NCBI RefSeq assembly: GCF_044872765.1
Contig: NZ_CP085253.1
Location: 434,001 to 498,000 of the forward strand
Direction: 5' to 3'
Source of the DNA: Micrococcus sp023147585
GTDB lineage: Bacteria > Actinomycetota > Actinomycetes > Actinomycetales > Micrococcaceae
Length of the DNA stretch: 64,000 nucleotides
Shown here: positions 47,949-56,867 of the stretch, piece after piece
Numbering within the stretch: the stretch's first letter is position 1
How the letters are laid out: every line of letters starts with the position of its first letter
Made by a program: the position numbers and the translations under genes
The notes under the pieces: generated by a model
Told to the model about the DNA's origin: nothing
Seen by the model: the letters and a program-made list of their open reading frames with translations, nothing else
The model's database searches: none

Positions 47949-50057
47949 GTGGCCGCCTCCCTCGCCCGCCGCTCCACCGCCGAGCCCGCCGAGCGGATCA
48001 TCTCCCTGCTGTGGCTGCTCCTCCACGAGCCCCGCGGCTACACGCGGGAGCAGATCCGTCGCCTCGTGGTCGGCTACGAGGACCTGGGCGAGGGGGCGTT
48101 CGCCAAGCTGTTCCAGCGGGACCGCCGCGTGCTGCGCGCCGTGGGGGTCCCGCTGCTGCGTGCGGCCCGGGCCGACGACGGCGGCGAGGACGCGGAGGAG
48201 GGATCGCGGTACCGCGTGGACCGCGAGGCGCTCCTGCTGCGCGACCTCGACCTGACGGTGGACGAGCGCCGGGCGCTCGTGCGGGCCCGCCGGCTGTGGG
48301 CGGACTCCCCGCTGCGCGCGGACGTGGTGCGCGCCGTCGGGCTGCTCTTCCATCCGGCCGACCTGGCCGACGACGACGCCCTCGCCGGCTACCACACCGT
48401 GATGCCGCGGTCGGATCCGCGGCTCGAGGTGCTCACCGAGGCCGCGGCCGAGCAGAGCACGGTGCGCTTCGCGTACCGCGACGCCGCGGGGGCGCTGCGA
48501 GAGCGGACCGTGCGCGTCTGGTTCCTCACCCTCGTGCGGGGGCGCTGGTACGCCACGGGATGGGACCTGGACCGCGGCGCCGAGCGCAGCTTCCGCCTCA
48601 CCCGCATGGAGACCGATCCGGTGCTCGCCGAGCACGCCCCCGAGGCCCCCGCGCGTCCCGAGGGCTATGACGCCGCCGGCCTGCGCGTGCGCCTGGCCGG
48701 GCAGGCCGACGCCGAGCGCGTGCGGGTGTGGCTCGCGCCGGGACGCGGCCAGGCGGTGCGGGCGGCCGGGCGCGCCGTGGACCCGCGGGCGGACGACGGC
48801 CCCCCGCCGGCGGAGGGGTGGGAGCTGTGGGAGGCCGCCGGCGGAGCTCGTGAGGACGGGCTCGGTGCCGAGGTGGCCGCCCTCCTGGGGGAGGCTCTCT
48901 TCTCCCCGGCCCATGCGGGCCTCGTCCACCGTCTCGCCGAGGACCTCGAGGCCGCCGCCGCCGTGCACGCCCCAGAGCCGGATCCCGCGTGGGAGTCCCT
49001 GTCGCTGGCCCCGCCCGTGCGCCGCCGCGCCCGACACTCGAGCGAGGACCTCGTGGGCCGGCTCCTGGACATCGTGGGGCTGGCCAACCGCGCCGGAGGC
49101 GTGGAGCGTGCCGAGCTGCTGGACCGCCTCGGCGTCACGTCCCGGGAGCTGGACCGCGACCTCGCGCTCCTCGCGTACTGCGGCATGCCCGAGCGCGAGT
49201 TCCCCGGCTTCCAGTTCGACGTGGAGGAGGAGGGCGGCCGGATCCGCGTCCACCAGGCGGCCGAGCTCGCCGCCCCGGTGCGGCTCACCCTGCCGGAGGC
49301 GCACACCCTCGTGGCCACCCTCCAGACCGTGGCGGACATGACCGTGCTGCCCGCCGCGGACCGGGAGGCCGCCCGCTCGGCGCAGCGCCGGATCCGCGAA
49401 CGGCTGATCGCCGCGGGGGAGCCCCTGGCCGAGGACCCGGAGAGCGCCGCCCTCCTCGACGCCCCCATACCGGGCGCGGCGGGCCCGGCCGCCGTCGTCG
49501 CGCACTGGGACGTGGCGGTGGACCCGGAGACGGTGCGCACGCTCCTGGACGCGATCGCGGAGCACCGCGTGCTGCGGCTGCGCTACCACGCGGTGCGCTC
49601 GGACACCCAGTCCGAGCGGGACGTGGAGCCGCTCGCCGTGGTCCAGGACCGCACCCGGCTCTACCTGCACGCGTGGTGCCGCGAGGCCGGCGACCACCGG
49701 GTCTTCCGCGTGGACCGCGTGAGCGAGATCCGGGAGACCGGCGAGAGGTTCCGGCCCCGCCCGCGCCCCGCTGCCTCCCACGCTCCCTCCGACGCCGGCG
49801 ACGAGGGGCTCGTCGCGGTGGTGCGGTGGTCCCACCGCGTGCGCGACGCCGCGGACGGCTACCACCCCCTCGCGCAGGCCCACCTGCCCGGCGGGGACCG
49901 TGTCACCCGGCTCGCGCTGACCGGCGCGGACGTCGCCGCGGCGCTCGTGGCCCGGCACGGCGGCGACGTCGAGGTGCTCGCCCCGGCGGCGCTGCGCGCG
50001 GAGGTCGCGGAGCGGGCCGGGAGGGCCGCTCGACGGGCCCGCACCGGGGTAGCCTAG
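47949..50057 (+). CDS. pafBC: Fused PafBC transcriptional regulator (WYL domains)
   Basis: A 702-residue protein equal to PafB plus PafC end to end. Each half has an N-terminal winged helix (residues about 15-60 and 365-420) and a WYL domain (RGRWYATGWDLDRG in the first, RTRLYLHAWCREAG in the second), with WCX-like C-terminal parts. PafBC activates DNA-repair genes independently of LexA after binding single-stranded DNA; in several actinobacteria it is two genes, in Arthrobacter one. GTG start, 15 bases after the FKBP gene. Confidence 0.92.
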   Translation: MAASLARRSTAEPAERIISLLWLLLHEPRGYTREQIRRLVVGYEDLGEGAFAKLFQRDRRVLRAVGVPLLRAARADDGGEDAEEGSRYRVDREALLLRDLDLTVDERRALVRARRLWADSPLRADVVRAVGLLFHPADLADDDALAGYHTVMPRSDPRLEVLTEAAAEQSTVRFAYRDAAGALRERTVRVWFLTLVRGRWYATGWDLDRGAERSFRLTRMETDPVLAEHAPEAPARPEGYDAAGLRVRLAGQADAERVRVWLAPGRGQAVRAAGRAVDPRADDGPPPAEGWELWEAAGGAREDGLGAEVAALLGEALFSPAHAGLVHRLAEDLEAAAAVHAPEPDPAWESLSLAPPVRRRARHSSEDLVGRLLDIVGLANRAGGVERAELLDRLGVTSRELDRDLALLAYCGMPEREFPGFQFDVEEEGGRIRVHQAAELAAPVRLTLPEAHTLVATLQTVADMTVLPAADREAARSAQRRIRERLIAAGEPLAEDPESAALLDAPIPGAAGPAAVVAHWDVAVDPETVRTLLDAIAEHRVLRLRYHAVRSDTQSERDVEPLAVVQDRTRLYLHAWCREAGDHRVFRVDRVSEIRETGERFRPRPRPAASHAPSDAGDEGLVAVVRWSHRVRDAADGYHPLAQAHLPGGDRVTRLALTGADVAAALVARHGGDVEVLAPAALRAEVAERAGRAARRARTGVA
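50050..50055 (+). promoter_or_regulatory. Possible -10 box (TAGCCT) for tatA
   Basis: TAGCCT overlaps the pafBC stop and would give tatA a leader of about 27 bases carrying GAAAGGA. Confidence 0.35.
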
Positions 50058-50088
50058 GCGCAGGAACCGATCGAAAGGACCCTCCACC

Positions 50089-50340
50089 ATGGCCGGACTC
50101 CAGGGATGGCAGCTCGTCATCATCATCCTGATCGCGCTGCTGCTGTTCGCTGCGCCCAAGCTCCCCACGATGGCCCGCAACCTGGGCCAGTCCATGCGCA
50201 TCTTCTCCTCCGAGGTGAAGCAGATGCGCACCGAGGGCAAGGAGGAGGAGCCGAGCAACGGCTCCACCGCCGCGGACGCCACGGAGCCGGTCGAGGGCCG
50301 CGTCGTGGACCCGGACCCCCGCCCGCGCGACGACCGCTGA
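50089..50340 (+). CDS. tatA: Twin-arginine translocase subunit TatA
   Basis: An 83-residue pore-forming Tat component: one N-terminal helix WQLVIIILIALLLFAAPKLP with the hinge and amphipathic LPTMARNLGQSMRIFSSEVK, then a charged tail. GAAAGGA precedes the ATG. Next to tatC; tatB is not in the window. Confidence 0.93.
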   Translation: MAGLQGWQLVIIILIALLLFAAPKLPTMARNLGQSMRIFSSEVKQMRTEGKEEEPSNGSTAADATEPVEGRVVDPDPRPRDDR

Positions 50341-50361
50341 TCCGCGAGAGGCACCGCATCC

Positions 50362-51225
50362 ATGACCTCCGTCGAGGGTGAGGAACGCGCCGCCGGGCGG
50401 CGCCGCACGAAGGCCCGGAAGCAGAAGAACCCCCACGGGGAGATGCCCCTGCGCGAGCACCTCACGGAGCTGCGCAACCGCATCCTGATCTCGGCCGTGG
50501 CCATCGCGCTCGGCTCCATCGTGGGATTCCTCCTCTACGAGCCGATCTTCACCGCGCTGGTGGCCCCCGTGGTCGAGGCCGGCAAGGGCCGGCTCTCCGC
50601 CGTGACCTTCGACTCCGTGGGTGCGCCGTTCGACATCATGCTCCAGGTGTCGATGTTCATCGGGCTGCTCGTCTCGAGCCCGGTGTGGCTCTACCAGATC
50701 TGGGCGTTCGTGATGCCGGGCCTGAAGAAGAACGAGAAGCGCTACGCACTCGGGTTCCTCGGCGCCGCCATCCCGCTGTTCCTCGCCGGCGTCGGCCTGG
50801 GCTGGCTCGTGATGCCCCAGGCCGTGCAGTTCTTCATCCAGTTCTCGCCGGCCAACATGCCCAACCTGATCCCCGCCCAGTCGTACATCCCGTTCGTCCT
50901 GCGCCTGTTCCTGGCCTTCGGGGCCTCCCTGGTGCTGCCGGTGTTCCTGGTCGGGCTGAACATGATCGGCGTGCTCCCCGGGCGCACCATCGTCCAGCAC
51001 TGGCGCATCACCGTGTTCGGCGTGGCCCTGGTCGCCGCGCTGGCCGCCCCCGGCAGCGACGCCGTCTCGATGTTCTACCTCGCGGTCCCGCTGGTGCTGC
51101 TCTTCGGCGCCTCCATCGTGCTCTGCCTTCTGAACGACCGGCGTCGCGCGCGTCGCGCCGTCCACCGCGAGCAGGACGTCGAGGCGGAGATCGCCGCCGG
51201 CCCCCGCTCGCTCGACGAGATCTGA
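50362..51225 (+). CDS. tatC: Twin-arginine translocase subunit TatC
   Basis: A 287-residue six-helix membrane protein that recognises twin-arginine signals. EMPLREHLTELRNRIL is the conserved N-terminal motif, and VWLYQIWAFVMPGLKKNEKR the first loop signature. The first 25 residues are basic. It follows tatA by 21 bases and is followed by a perfect hairpin. The order pafBC-tatA-tatC-helY is standard in actinobacteria. Confidence 0.95.
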   Translation: MTSVEGEERAAGRRRTKARKQKNPHGEMPLREHLTELRNRILISAVAIALGSIVGFLLYEPIFTALVAPVVEAGKGRLSAVTFDSVGAPFDIMLQVSMFIGLLVSSPVWLYQIWAFVMPGLKKNEKRYALGFLGAAIPLFLAGVGLGWLVMPQAVQFFIQFSPANMPNLIPAQSYIPFVLRLFLAFGASLVLPVFLVGLNMIGVLPGRTIVQHWRITVFGVALVAALAAPGSDAVSMFYLAVPLVLLFGASIVLCLLNDRRRARRAVHREQDVEAEIAAGPRSLDEI

Positions 51226-51247
51226 CCCCGGCCCCGCAGGGTCGACC

Positions 51248-51282
51248 GGCGCCCGTCTCCGCCCACGGCGGAGACGGGCGCC
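51248..51282 (+). terminator. Hairpin after tatC
   Basis: A perfect 16-bp stem (51248-51263 with 51267-51282) on a 3-base loop, 22 bases after the tatC stop. No U-tract. Confidence 0.7.
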
Positions 51283-51311
51283 GCGCTTCCTCTGCCGCCA
51301 GAACCGGCCGC

Positions 51312-51317
51312 TAGGGT
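51312..51317 (+). promoter_or_regulatory. -10 box (TAGGGT) for helY
   Basis: TAGGGT ends seven bases before the ATG at 51325; it overlaps a GTG at 51316 that is therefore rejected as a start. Confidence 0.55.
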
Positions 51318-51324
51318 GGCGGTC

Positions 51325-54300
51325 ATGGTCCCCGTCATCCCGAACGAGCCGAGGGGCGATGACGCCCTGCCCCACGACGAGCCGCAGCTCAGCCCGGCCG
51401 AGCGCTACGCCCGCGCCCGGGCGTCCCGCACCCACGCCGGATCCCAGCTCGGCCTGTTCGCCGCGGGCCTGGGCTTCCCCCTGGACGACTTCCAGGTGCG
51501 TGCGTGCGGCGAGGTGGAGGACGGCCACGGCGTGCTCGTGGCGGCGCCCACCGGAGCGGGCAAGACGGTGGTCGGGGAGTTCGCCGTCCACCTCGCCCTG
51601 GCCCGGGGGACCAAGGCGTTCTACACCACGCCCATCAAGGCGCTGAGCAACCAGAAGTACACGGACCTGGTGCGCGCCCACGGCGCCGAGCGAGTGGGCC
51701 TGCTCACCGGTGACACCTCCATCAACCCGGACGCGCAGGTCGTGGTGATGACCACGGAGGTGCTGCGCAACATGCTCTACGCGGACTCCGACGCCCTCAC
51801 CGACCTCGGGTTCGTGGTGATGGACGAGGTGCACTACCTCGCGGACCGCTTCCGCGGCCCCGTGTGGGAGGAGGTGATCATCCACCTGCCCGAGCACGTG
51901 CAGCTGATCTCCCTCTCCGCCACCGTGTCCAACGCGGAGGAGTTCGGCGCGTGGCTGGACACCGTGCGCGGCGCCACCACCGTCGTCGTCTCCGAGCACC
52001 GCCCCGTGCCCCTGTGGCAGCACGTCATGGCGGGCAGCCACCTCTACGACCTCTTCGCGGAGGACGTCGCGTTCGAGGACACCGCGGACCGGGACGGCGC
52101 CGCCCTGCTCAACCCCGAGCTCAAGCGCCTGGCCGTCGAGGCCGAGCGCGGGGCGCAGCGCCCCGACTGGGGCCGGCCCGGCCGCCGCCAGGACAAGGGC
52201 GGCCGCGGCGGCGGGCCCAAGGGCCGCACCAGGGGCGGCCGCGGCGGTCGGGACGATCGTCCTGACCGTTCCGGCCGTCCGGCGGCGTCGGGCTGGGACC
52301 GGGACCGGGGCGCCGCCGCGCGCACCGGCCACGGCGAGGACGCCCCGCGCCGCCGCAGCATGACCACCTCCCGCCCGGAGATGATCCGCGTGCTGGACCG
52401 CGAGGGCCTGCTGCCCTGCATCACCTTCATCTTCTCGCGAGCCGGGTGCGACGGCGCCGTGGAGCAGTGCCTGCGCGCAGGGCTGGACCTCACCACGCCG
52501 CGCGAGAAGGCCCTCGTCGCCGAGCGCGTCGAGGAGGTCGCGCGCCTTCTGCCGCCCGAGGACCTCGAGGTGCTCGGCTTCTGGGCGTGGCGCGACAGCC
52601 TCTCCCGGGGCTTCGCCGCCCACCACGCCGGCATGCTGCCCCCGTTCAAGGAGGCCGTGGAGGACCTGTTCGCCGGCGGCGCCCTGAAGGCCGTCTTCGC
52701 CACGGAGACCCTGGCGCTCGGCATCAACATGCCCGCCCGCTCCGTGGTGATCGAGAAGCTCGTGAAGTTCAACGGCGAGTCCCACGTGGACATCACGGCG
52801 GGGGAGTACACCCAGCTCACGGGCCGCGCCGGCCGCCGCGGGATCGACGTGGAGGGCCACGCCGTGGTGATGTGGCGTCCCGGCCTGGACCCGGCCGCCG
52901 TCGCCGGCCTGGCCTCGCGCCGCACCTATCCGCTGCGCTCCTCGTTCCGCCCCACCTACAACATGTCGGTGAACCTGCTGTCCCAGGTGGGCGCGGACCG
53001 TGCCCGCGGCATCCTCGAGTCCTCGTTCGCACAGTTCCAGGCGGACCGCTCCGTGGTGGGCCTCGCGCGCGAGGTCCGGTCCAAGGAGAGCAGCCTCGAG
53101 AAGTACGCCGCGGCCATGGAGTGCCACCTGGGCGACGTCGGCGAGTACCTCGGGCTGCGCAAGGAGCTCGCCTCCGTGCAGAAGTCCGGCTCGCAGGGGC
53201 GCCGGCGCGCCCAGATCGCGGCGGTGAAGGAGTCGCTGTCGGACCTCGCGCCGGGCGACGTCATCCAGCTCGACGACGGGCGCCAGCTCGGCCGCGCCGT
53301 CGTGGTCCTCCCCGCGGGCAACCCGCAGAACCCGCGCGTGGGCGTCGTGACGGACAAGGCGCAGCTGCGCCGCATCACGGTCGACGACGTCACGGGCCCC
53401 GTGGACCCGATCGCGGGAGCCGTCCTGCCGCAGCTGCTGCAGGTGAAGACCCCCGCGCAGCGCAAGGACATCGCCGCCGCGATGCGGGAGGCCGTGCGGA
53501 TCCACCGCCCGCCCACGGGGGGACGACGCCGCTCCACGGGCTTCCGCCTGCAGGAGGACACCGTGTCCCCCCGCGCCGAGGAGCTGCGCCGCGCCCTCGA
53601 GCGCCACCCGTGCCACGGGTGCCAGGACCGGGAGGAGCACCTGCGCTGGGGCGAGCGCTGGTGGGGGATGAAGCGTGAGCTCTCGGTGCTGCGCGAGCGG
53701 ATCGCGGGTCGCACCAACACGATCGCCCGCACGTTCGATCGCGTGGTGGGCCTGCTGAACTCCTACGGCTACGTCCGCGACAACGTCGCCGACCCGGCCG
53801 ACGCCCTCACCGACAAGGGCCAGACCCTGCGGCGCATCTACGGCGAGCGCGACCTCTTCGCCTCGCTCGTGCTGCACGACCCGGCCACGGCCTCGCTGAC
53901 GCCCGAGGAGTGGGCGTGCGTGGCGGCGCTGCTCGTGTACCAGGGCAAGGGCGAGACCCGCGGCGTGGTGCCGATGCCCACGGCGCGGCTGGCCCGCGTG
54001 GCGGAGGCCGCGGAGGCGATCGAGGCGGACCTCGCCGCCGCCGAGCAGGCCGCCCGCCTGGACCCGACCCCGCCCACCGATCCCGGGCTCGTGGGGCCGG
54101 TGCACCGCTGGGTGCGCGGCAAGTCCCTGCGGGACACCCTGCAGGGCGCGGACCTCGCGGCGGGCGACTTCGTGCGCTGGGCCCGCCAGGTGATCGACGT
54201 GCTCGACCAGCTGGCCCAGGTGCCCGGCGACGCGCACCGCTCCCGGGCGTGCCGACGCGCGGCGGGCCTGGTGGCCCGCGGAGTGGTGGCCACCTCCCTT

Positions 54301-54333
54301 CCCGGCGCCGCCCAGCCCGGGGCGCTAGGGTGA
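51325..54333 (+). CDS. helY: Ski2/Mtr4-like DEAD/DEAH helicase HelY
   Basis: A 1002-residue RNA helicase of the actinobacterial HelY family. Motif I is APTGAGKTVV, motif II MDEVHYL (DEVH), motif III SATVSN, motif V AVFATETLALGINMPARS and motif VI TGRAGRRG. An insertion around residues 270-350 is Arg/Gly-rich (RRQDKGGRGGGPKGRTRGGR), likely an RNA-binding disordered loop. The C-terminal helical domain has CHGC. It probably acts in RNA turnover. Start set by the leaderless -10 spacing. Confidence 0.92.
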   Translation: MVPVIPNEPRGDDALPHDEPQLSPAERYARARASRTHAGSQLGLFAAGLGFPLDDFQVRACGEVEDGHGVLVAAPTGAGKTVVGEFAVHLALARGTKAFYTTPIKALSNQKYTDLVRAHGAERVGLLTGDTSINPDAQVVVMTTEVLRNMLYADSDALTDLGFVVMDEVHYLADRFRGPVWEEVIIHLPEHVQLISLSATVSNAEEFGAWLDTVRGATTVVVSEHRPVPLWQHVMAGSHLYDLFAEDVAFEDTADRDGAALLNPELKRLAVEAERGAQRPDWGRPGRRQDKGGRGGGPKGRTRGGRGGRDDRPDRSGRPAASGWDRDRGAAARTGHGEDAPRRRSMTTSRPEMIRVLDREGLLPCITFIFSRAGCDGAVEQCLRAGLDLTTPREKALVAERVEEVARLLPPEDLEVLGFWAWRDSLSRGFAAHHAGMLPPFKEAVEDLFAGGALKAVFATETLALGINMPARSVVIEKLVKFNGESHVDITAGEYTQLTGRAGRRGIDVEGHAVVMWRPGLDPAAVAGLASRRTYPLRSSFRPTYNMSVNLLSQVGADRARGILESSFAQFQADRSVVGLAREVRSKESSLEKYAAAMECHLGDVGEYLGLRKELASVQKSGSQGRRRAQIAAVKESLSDLAPGDVIQLDDGRQLGRAVVVLPAGNPQNPRVGVVTDKAQLRRITVDDVTGPVDPIAGAVLPQLLQVKTPAQRKDIAAAMREAVRIHRPPTGGRRRSTGFRLQEDTVSPRAEELRRALERHPCHGCQDREEHLRWGERWWGMKRELSVLRERIAGRTNTIARTFDRVVGLLNSYGYVRDNVADPADALTDKGQTLRRIYGERDLFASLVLHDPATASLTPEEWACVAALLVYQGKGETRGVVPMPTARLARVAEAAEAIEADLAAAEQAARLDPTPPTDPGLVGPVHRWVRGKSLRDTLQGADLAAGDFVRWARQVIDVLDQLAQVPGDAHRSRACRRAAGLVARGVVATSLPGAAQPGALG
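54326..54331 (+). promoter_or_regulatory. -10 box (TAGGGT) inside the helY 3' end
   Basis: TAGGGT ends seven bases before the GTG at 54339 and shares its last T with the helY stop codon; leaderless mRNA predicted. Confidence 0.5.
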
Positions 54334-54338
54334 GCCGC

Positions 54339-55439
54339 GTGAGCGCGCATCTGTTGACGAACGGCATCATCCACTCCGCCTCGGATCCCTACGCCACCGC
54401 GGCCCTCGTGGCCGACGGCGTGGTGGCGTGGCTGGGGTCCGACGACTCCGCCGCGCTCGTGGCCGGCCCGGAGGTGCCGCGCCAGGACCTGGACGGGGCG
54501 GTCGTGGCCCCCGCCTTCGTGGCCCCGTGGGGCACGGCCGCCGACGCGCGGGACGCCCTGCGCCGCGGCACCGCCGTGGTCACCGTGCTCGAGGGCTGGG
54601 ACGCGCGGTCGCGGGGCCAGGCCGACGCCGCTCCGCCCGCGCCGTCCTCCCGACCGGCCGCCCGGACCGTGGTCTACCGGGCCCCCGAGACCGTGGACGC
54701 CGCGGCCGCGGGCGTGTGGCTGCCCACGGACGACGGGCTCGACGCGTCCTCCCTCGCGGGGCTGGTGGCCGCGTCGACGCAGGCGGGGGAGCAGGCCTAC
54801 CTCGTGCCGGCCCACCGGGACCACACCGGGGATCCCGACGCCGGCGCCCGCGCCCAGTCCGCCGCCGTCGCCGCCCTGCGCTCCGTCGCGGGGGAGCTCG
54901 GCGCCCCGGCGCTGGGGCGCGTCCGCCACCGGCTGGCGGTGACCGGGCCCCTGGACGCCGCGGACCGCGGTTTCCTGGCCGGGATCGGCGTGTCCGTGAC
55001 GGTCGCCCCGGACGCCGAGGGCGTCCTGCGCGCCCCCGTGGCCTCCCTCCTGGCGGACGCCGTGCCGCTCGCCCTCGCGGCGGGCCCCGACGGCGACCCG
55101 TGGGCGGCCGTCCGCGCCGCGCTGACGCACCCGGACGAGGACGAGCGGATCTCCGCACGCTCCGCGTTCACCGCCGCCACCCGCACCGGCCTGCGCGTCC
55201 TGCCGGACGTGCCGGCCGCCCGCGTGGAGGCCACCCCGCGCCTCGTGGTCTCCGCCGCGGCCACCTTCGCCGTGTGGGACGCCGACGCCGTGACGGTGCA
55301 GTCCCCGGACGGCCGCGTGGCCGCGTGGAGCACCGACACCCGCGCCGGCACGCCCCTGCTGCCCGCCCTGGACGCCGAGACCGCGCTGCCGCGCTGGCGC
55401 GCCACGTGGCTGGGCGGCGCGGTGGCCGCCCAGGCGTGA
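54339..55439 (+). CDS. Degenerate amidohydrolase-like protein
   Basis: A 366-residue protein with the outline of a metal-dependent amidohydrolase: an N-terminal composite strand region (TNGIIHSASDPYATAALVADG, VVAWLGSDD) and a C-terminal one (PRLVVSAAATFAVWDADAV). The normal GFVDxHxH metal site reads APAFVAPWGTAADAR, with no His-x-His, and I see no other clear metal His cluster in the centre. It is probably not a classical hydrolase. It follows helY by five bases. Function unknown. Confidence 0.75.
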   Translation: MSAHLLTNGIIHSASDPYATAALVADGVVAWLGSDDSAALVAGPEVPRQDLDGAVVAPAFVAPWGTAADARDALRRGTAVVTVLEGWDARSRGQADAAPPAPSSRPAARTVVYRAPETVDAAAAGVWLPTDDGLDASSLAGLVAASTQAGEQAYLVPAHRDHTGDPDAGARAQSAAVAALRSVAGELGAPALGRVRHRLAVTGPLDAADRGFLAGIGVSVTVAPDAEGVLRAPVASLLADAVPLALAAGPDGDPWAAVRAALTHPDEDERISARSAFTAATRTGLRVLPDVPAARVEATPRLVVSAAATFAVWDADAVTVQSPDGRVAAWSTDTRAGTPLLPALDAETALPRWRATWLGGAVAAQA

Positions 55440-55562
55440 GACCCGCCGCGCGCGCCGCTGGACGGCGCGCGCCCGAGCGGTTCCTATACTCGAACGGATG
55501 ACCACGGCCCGCCGACCGGCGCACGGCCGAACCGAACGGCCCGAGGAAGGCGTGAGAGACGC

Positions 55563-56294
55563 ATGCGCGTGCTGACCATCATCCCCACCTACAACGAGAT
55601 CGAGTCGCTGCCGCTGACCCTCGGTCGACTCCGCGAGGCCGTCCCCGAGGTGGACGTGCTCGTGGTGGACGACTCCTCCCCGGACGGCACCGGCGAGTGG
55701 GCCGACCGCCGCGCCGCCGAGGACGCGGGGGTCCACGTGCTGCACCGCGCCGAGAAGAACGGCCTGGGCGGGGCGTACATCGCGGGCTTCCGCTGGGGGC
55801 TCGAGCGCGGCTACGACGTGCTCGTGGAGATGGACGCCGACGGCTCGCACCAGCCCGAGCAGCTGCCCCGACTCCTGGAGGCCGTCCGCACCGCGGACCT
55901 CGTGATCGGCTCCCGCCGCGTGCCCGGCGGCAAGATGGTCAACTGGCCGATGTCCCGCAAGCTCATCTCCTTCGGCGGCTCGCTCTACCCCCGCATCATG
56001 CTCGGCCTCAACCTCACGGACATCACCGCGGGCTACCGCGCCTACCGCGCGGACGTGCTGCGCGAGATCGACCTCGACGACGTGCAGTCCAAGGGCTACG
56101 GCTTCCAGGTGGACATGACGTTCCGCACCGCCCGCCTGGGCAAGCGGATCGTGGAGGTCCCCATCACCTTCGTCGAGCGCGAGCTCGGCGAGTCCAAGAT
56201 GAGCGGCGGCATCATCGGCGAGGCCGTGGTCAACGTGACCCGCTGGGGCCTGGCCGCCCGCGCCGAGCAGCTGGGCAAGCTGTTCGGCCGCTGA
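55563..56294 (+). CDS. Polyprenol-phosphate mannosyltransferase (Ppm/Dpm1 family)
   Basis: A 243-residue GT2 enzyme transferring mannose from GDP-Man to polyprenyl phosphate, the donor for cell-wall lipomannan and protein mannosylation. IIPTYNEIESLPLTL, VVDDSSPDGTGEWAD, EMDADGSHQPEQLP, IGSRRVPGG and DITAGYRAYRADVL are the Dpm1 signatures. No lipoprotein acyltransferase half is fused, unlike some mycobacterial Ppm1. Convergent with rbpA over a perfect hairpin. Confidence 0.93.
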   Translation: MRVLTIIPTYNEIESLPLTLGRLREAVPEVDVLVVDDSSPDGTGEWADRRAAEDAGVHVLHRAEKNGLGGAYIAGFRWGLERGYDVLVEMDADGSHQPEQLPRLLEAVRTADLVIGSRRVPGGKMVNWPMSRKLISFGGSLYPRIMLGLNLTDITAGYRAYRADVLREIDLDDVQSKGYGFQVDMTFRTARLGKRIVEVPITFVERELGESKMSGGIIGEAVVNVTRWGLAARAEQLGKLFGR

Positions 56295-56317
56295 CCGGCG
56301 CACCGTCCGCAGACGAC

Positions 56318-56345
56318 GAGGGCCCGACCACGTGGTCGGGCCCTC
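56318..56345. terminator. 28-bp perfect palindrome between ppm and rbpA
   Basis: GAGGGCCCGACCAC (56318-56331) and its exact complement (56332-56345) have no spacer; it can terminate both convergent genes. No U-tract. Confidence 0.7.
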
Positions 56346-56365
56346 ATGGCGTGCGGGGGAGCGGA

Positions 56366-56713
56366 TCAGGCGTCGACGGCCTCGCCGCGGCTGGCGCGCA
56401 GCTTCTTCAGCTGGATCTCGAGGGTCTCCTCGAGCTCAGGGATGGAGCGGCGCTCGAGCAGCATGTCCCAGTGGCTGCGGACCGGCTTGCCCTCGGGCTC
56501 CGTCGGCTTCTCGCCGCTGACCAGAACGGCCTCCTTGCCCGTCTTGGACGTCCAGGTGGCAGGCACGTCGGCCTCCACCGCGAAGGTGACGAACACCTGC
56601 TCGCCGTCCTCGGTGCGGTACTCCACACGCTGGCGGGCGGCGGGCTCGACGCCGGCCTCCGACTCCAGGGACTGGGCCCCCAGGCGCATGCCGCGCAGGC
56701 TGCGATCGCTCAC
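56366..56713 (-). CDS. rbpA: RNA polymerase-binding protein RbpA
   Basis: A 115-residue activator that binds RNA polymerase and principal sigma factors in actinobacteria. MRLGAQSLESEAGV is the conserved N-terminal region, VEYRTEDGEQVFVTFAVEADVP the beta-barrel core domain, and KPVRSHWDMLLERRSIPELEETLE the sigma-binding helix. There are no Cys pairs, so no zinc site. The GTG is preceded by GGAGGA. Promoter elements upstream are not clear. Confidence 0.96.
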   Translation of the reverse strand: MSDRSLRGMRLGAQSLESEAGVEPAARQRVEYRTEDGEQVFVTFAVEADVPATWTSKTGKEAVLVSGEKPTEPEGKPVRSHWDMLLERRSIPELEETLEIQLKKLRASRGEAVDA

Positions 56714-56867
56714 GTTTCCTCCTCGTCAGGCCGCGCGGACTCCGCCCGTCTCGCGGGCGGAGGCGGCTGCGCGCGGCGGTCGTCTCTCCGATGGTGCAAC
56801 CACCCAGTCTCCCACGGCATTCCCGGGCGGGCGGGCGGGGTCCGCCCGCCCGGGAGGCGGTGGGTGC

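Noticed and set aside
49903..54237. A 1444-codon minus-strand frame opposite pafBC, tatAC and helY
   Set aside because: High-GC antisense artefact; low-complexity composition and no recognisable motifs.
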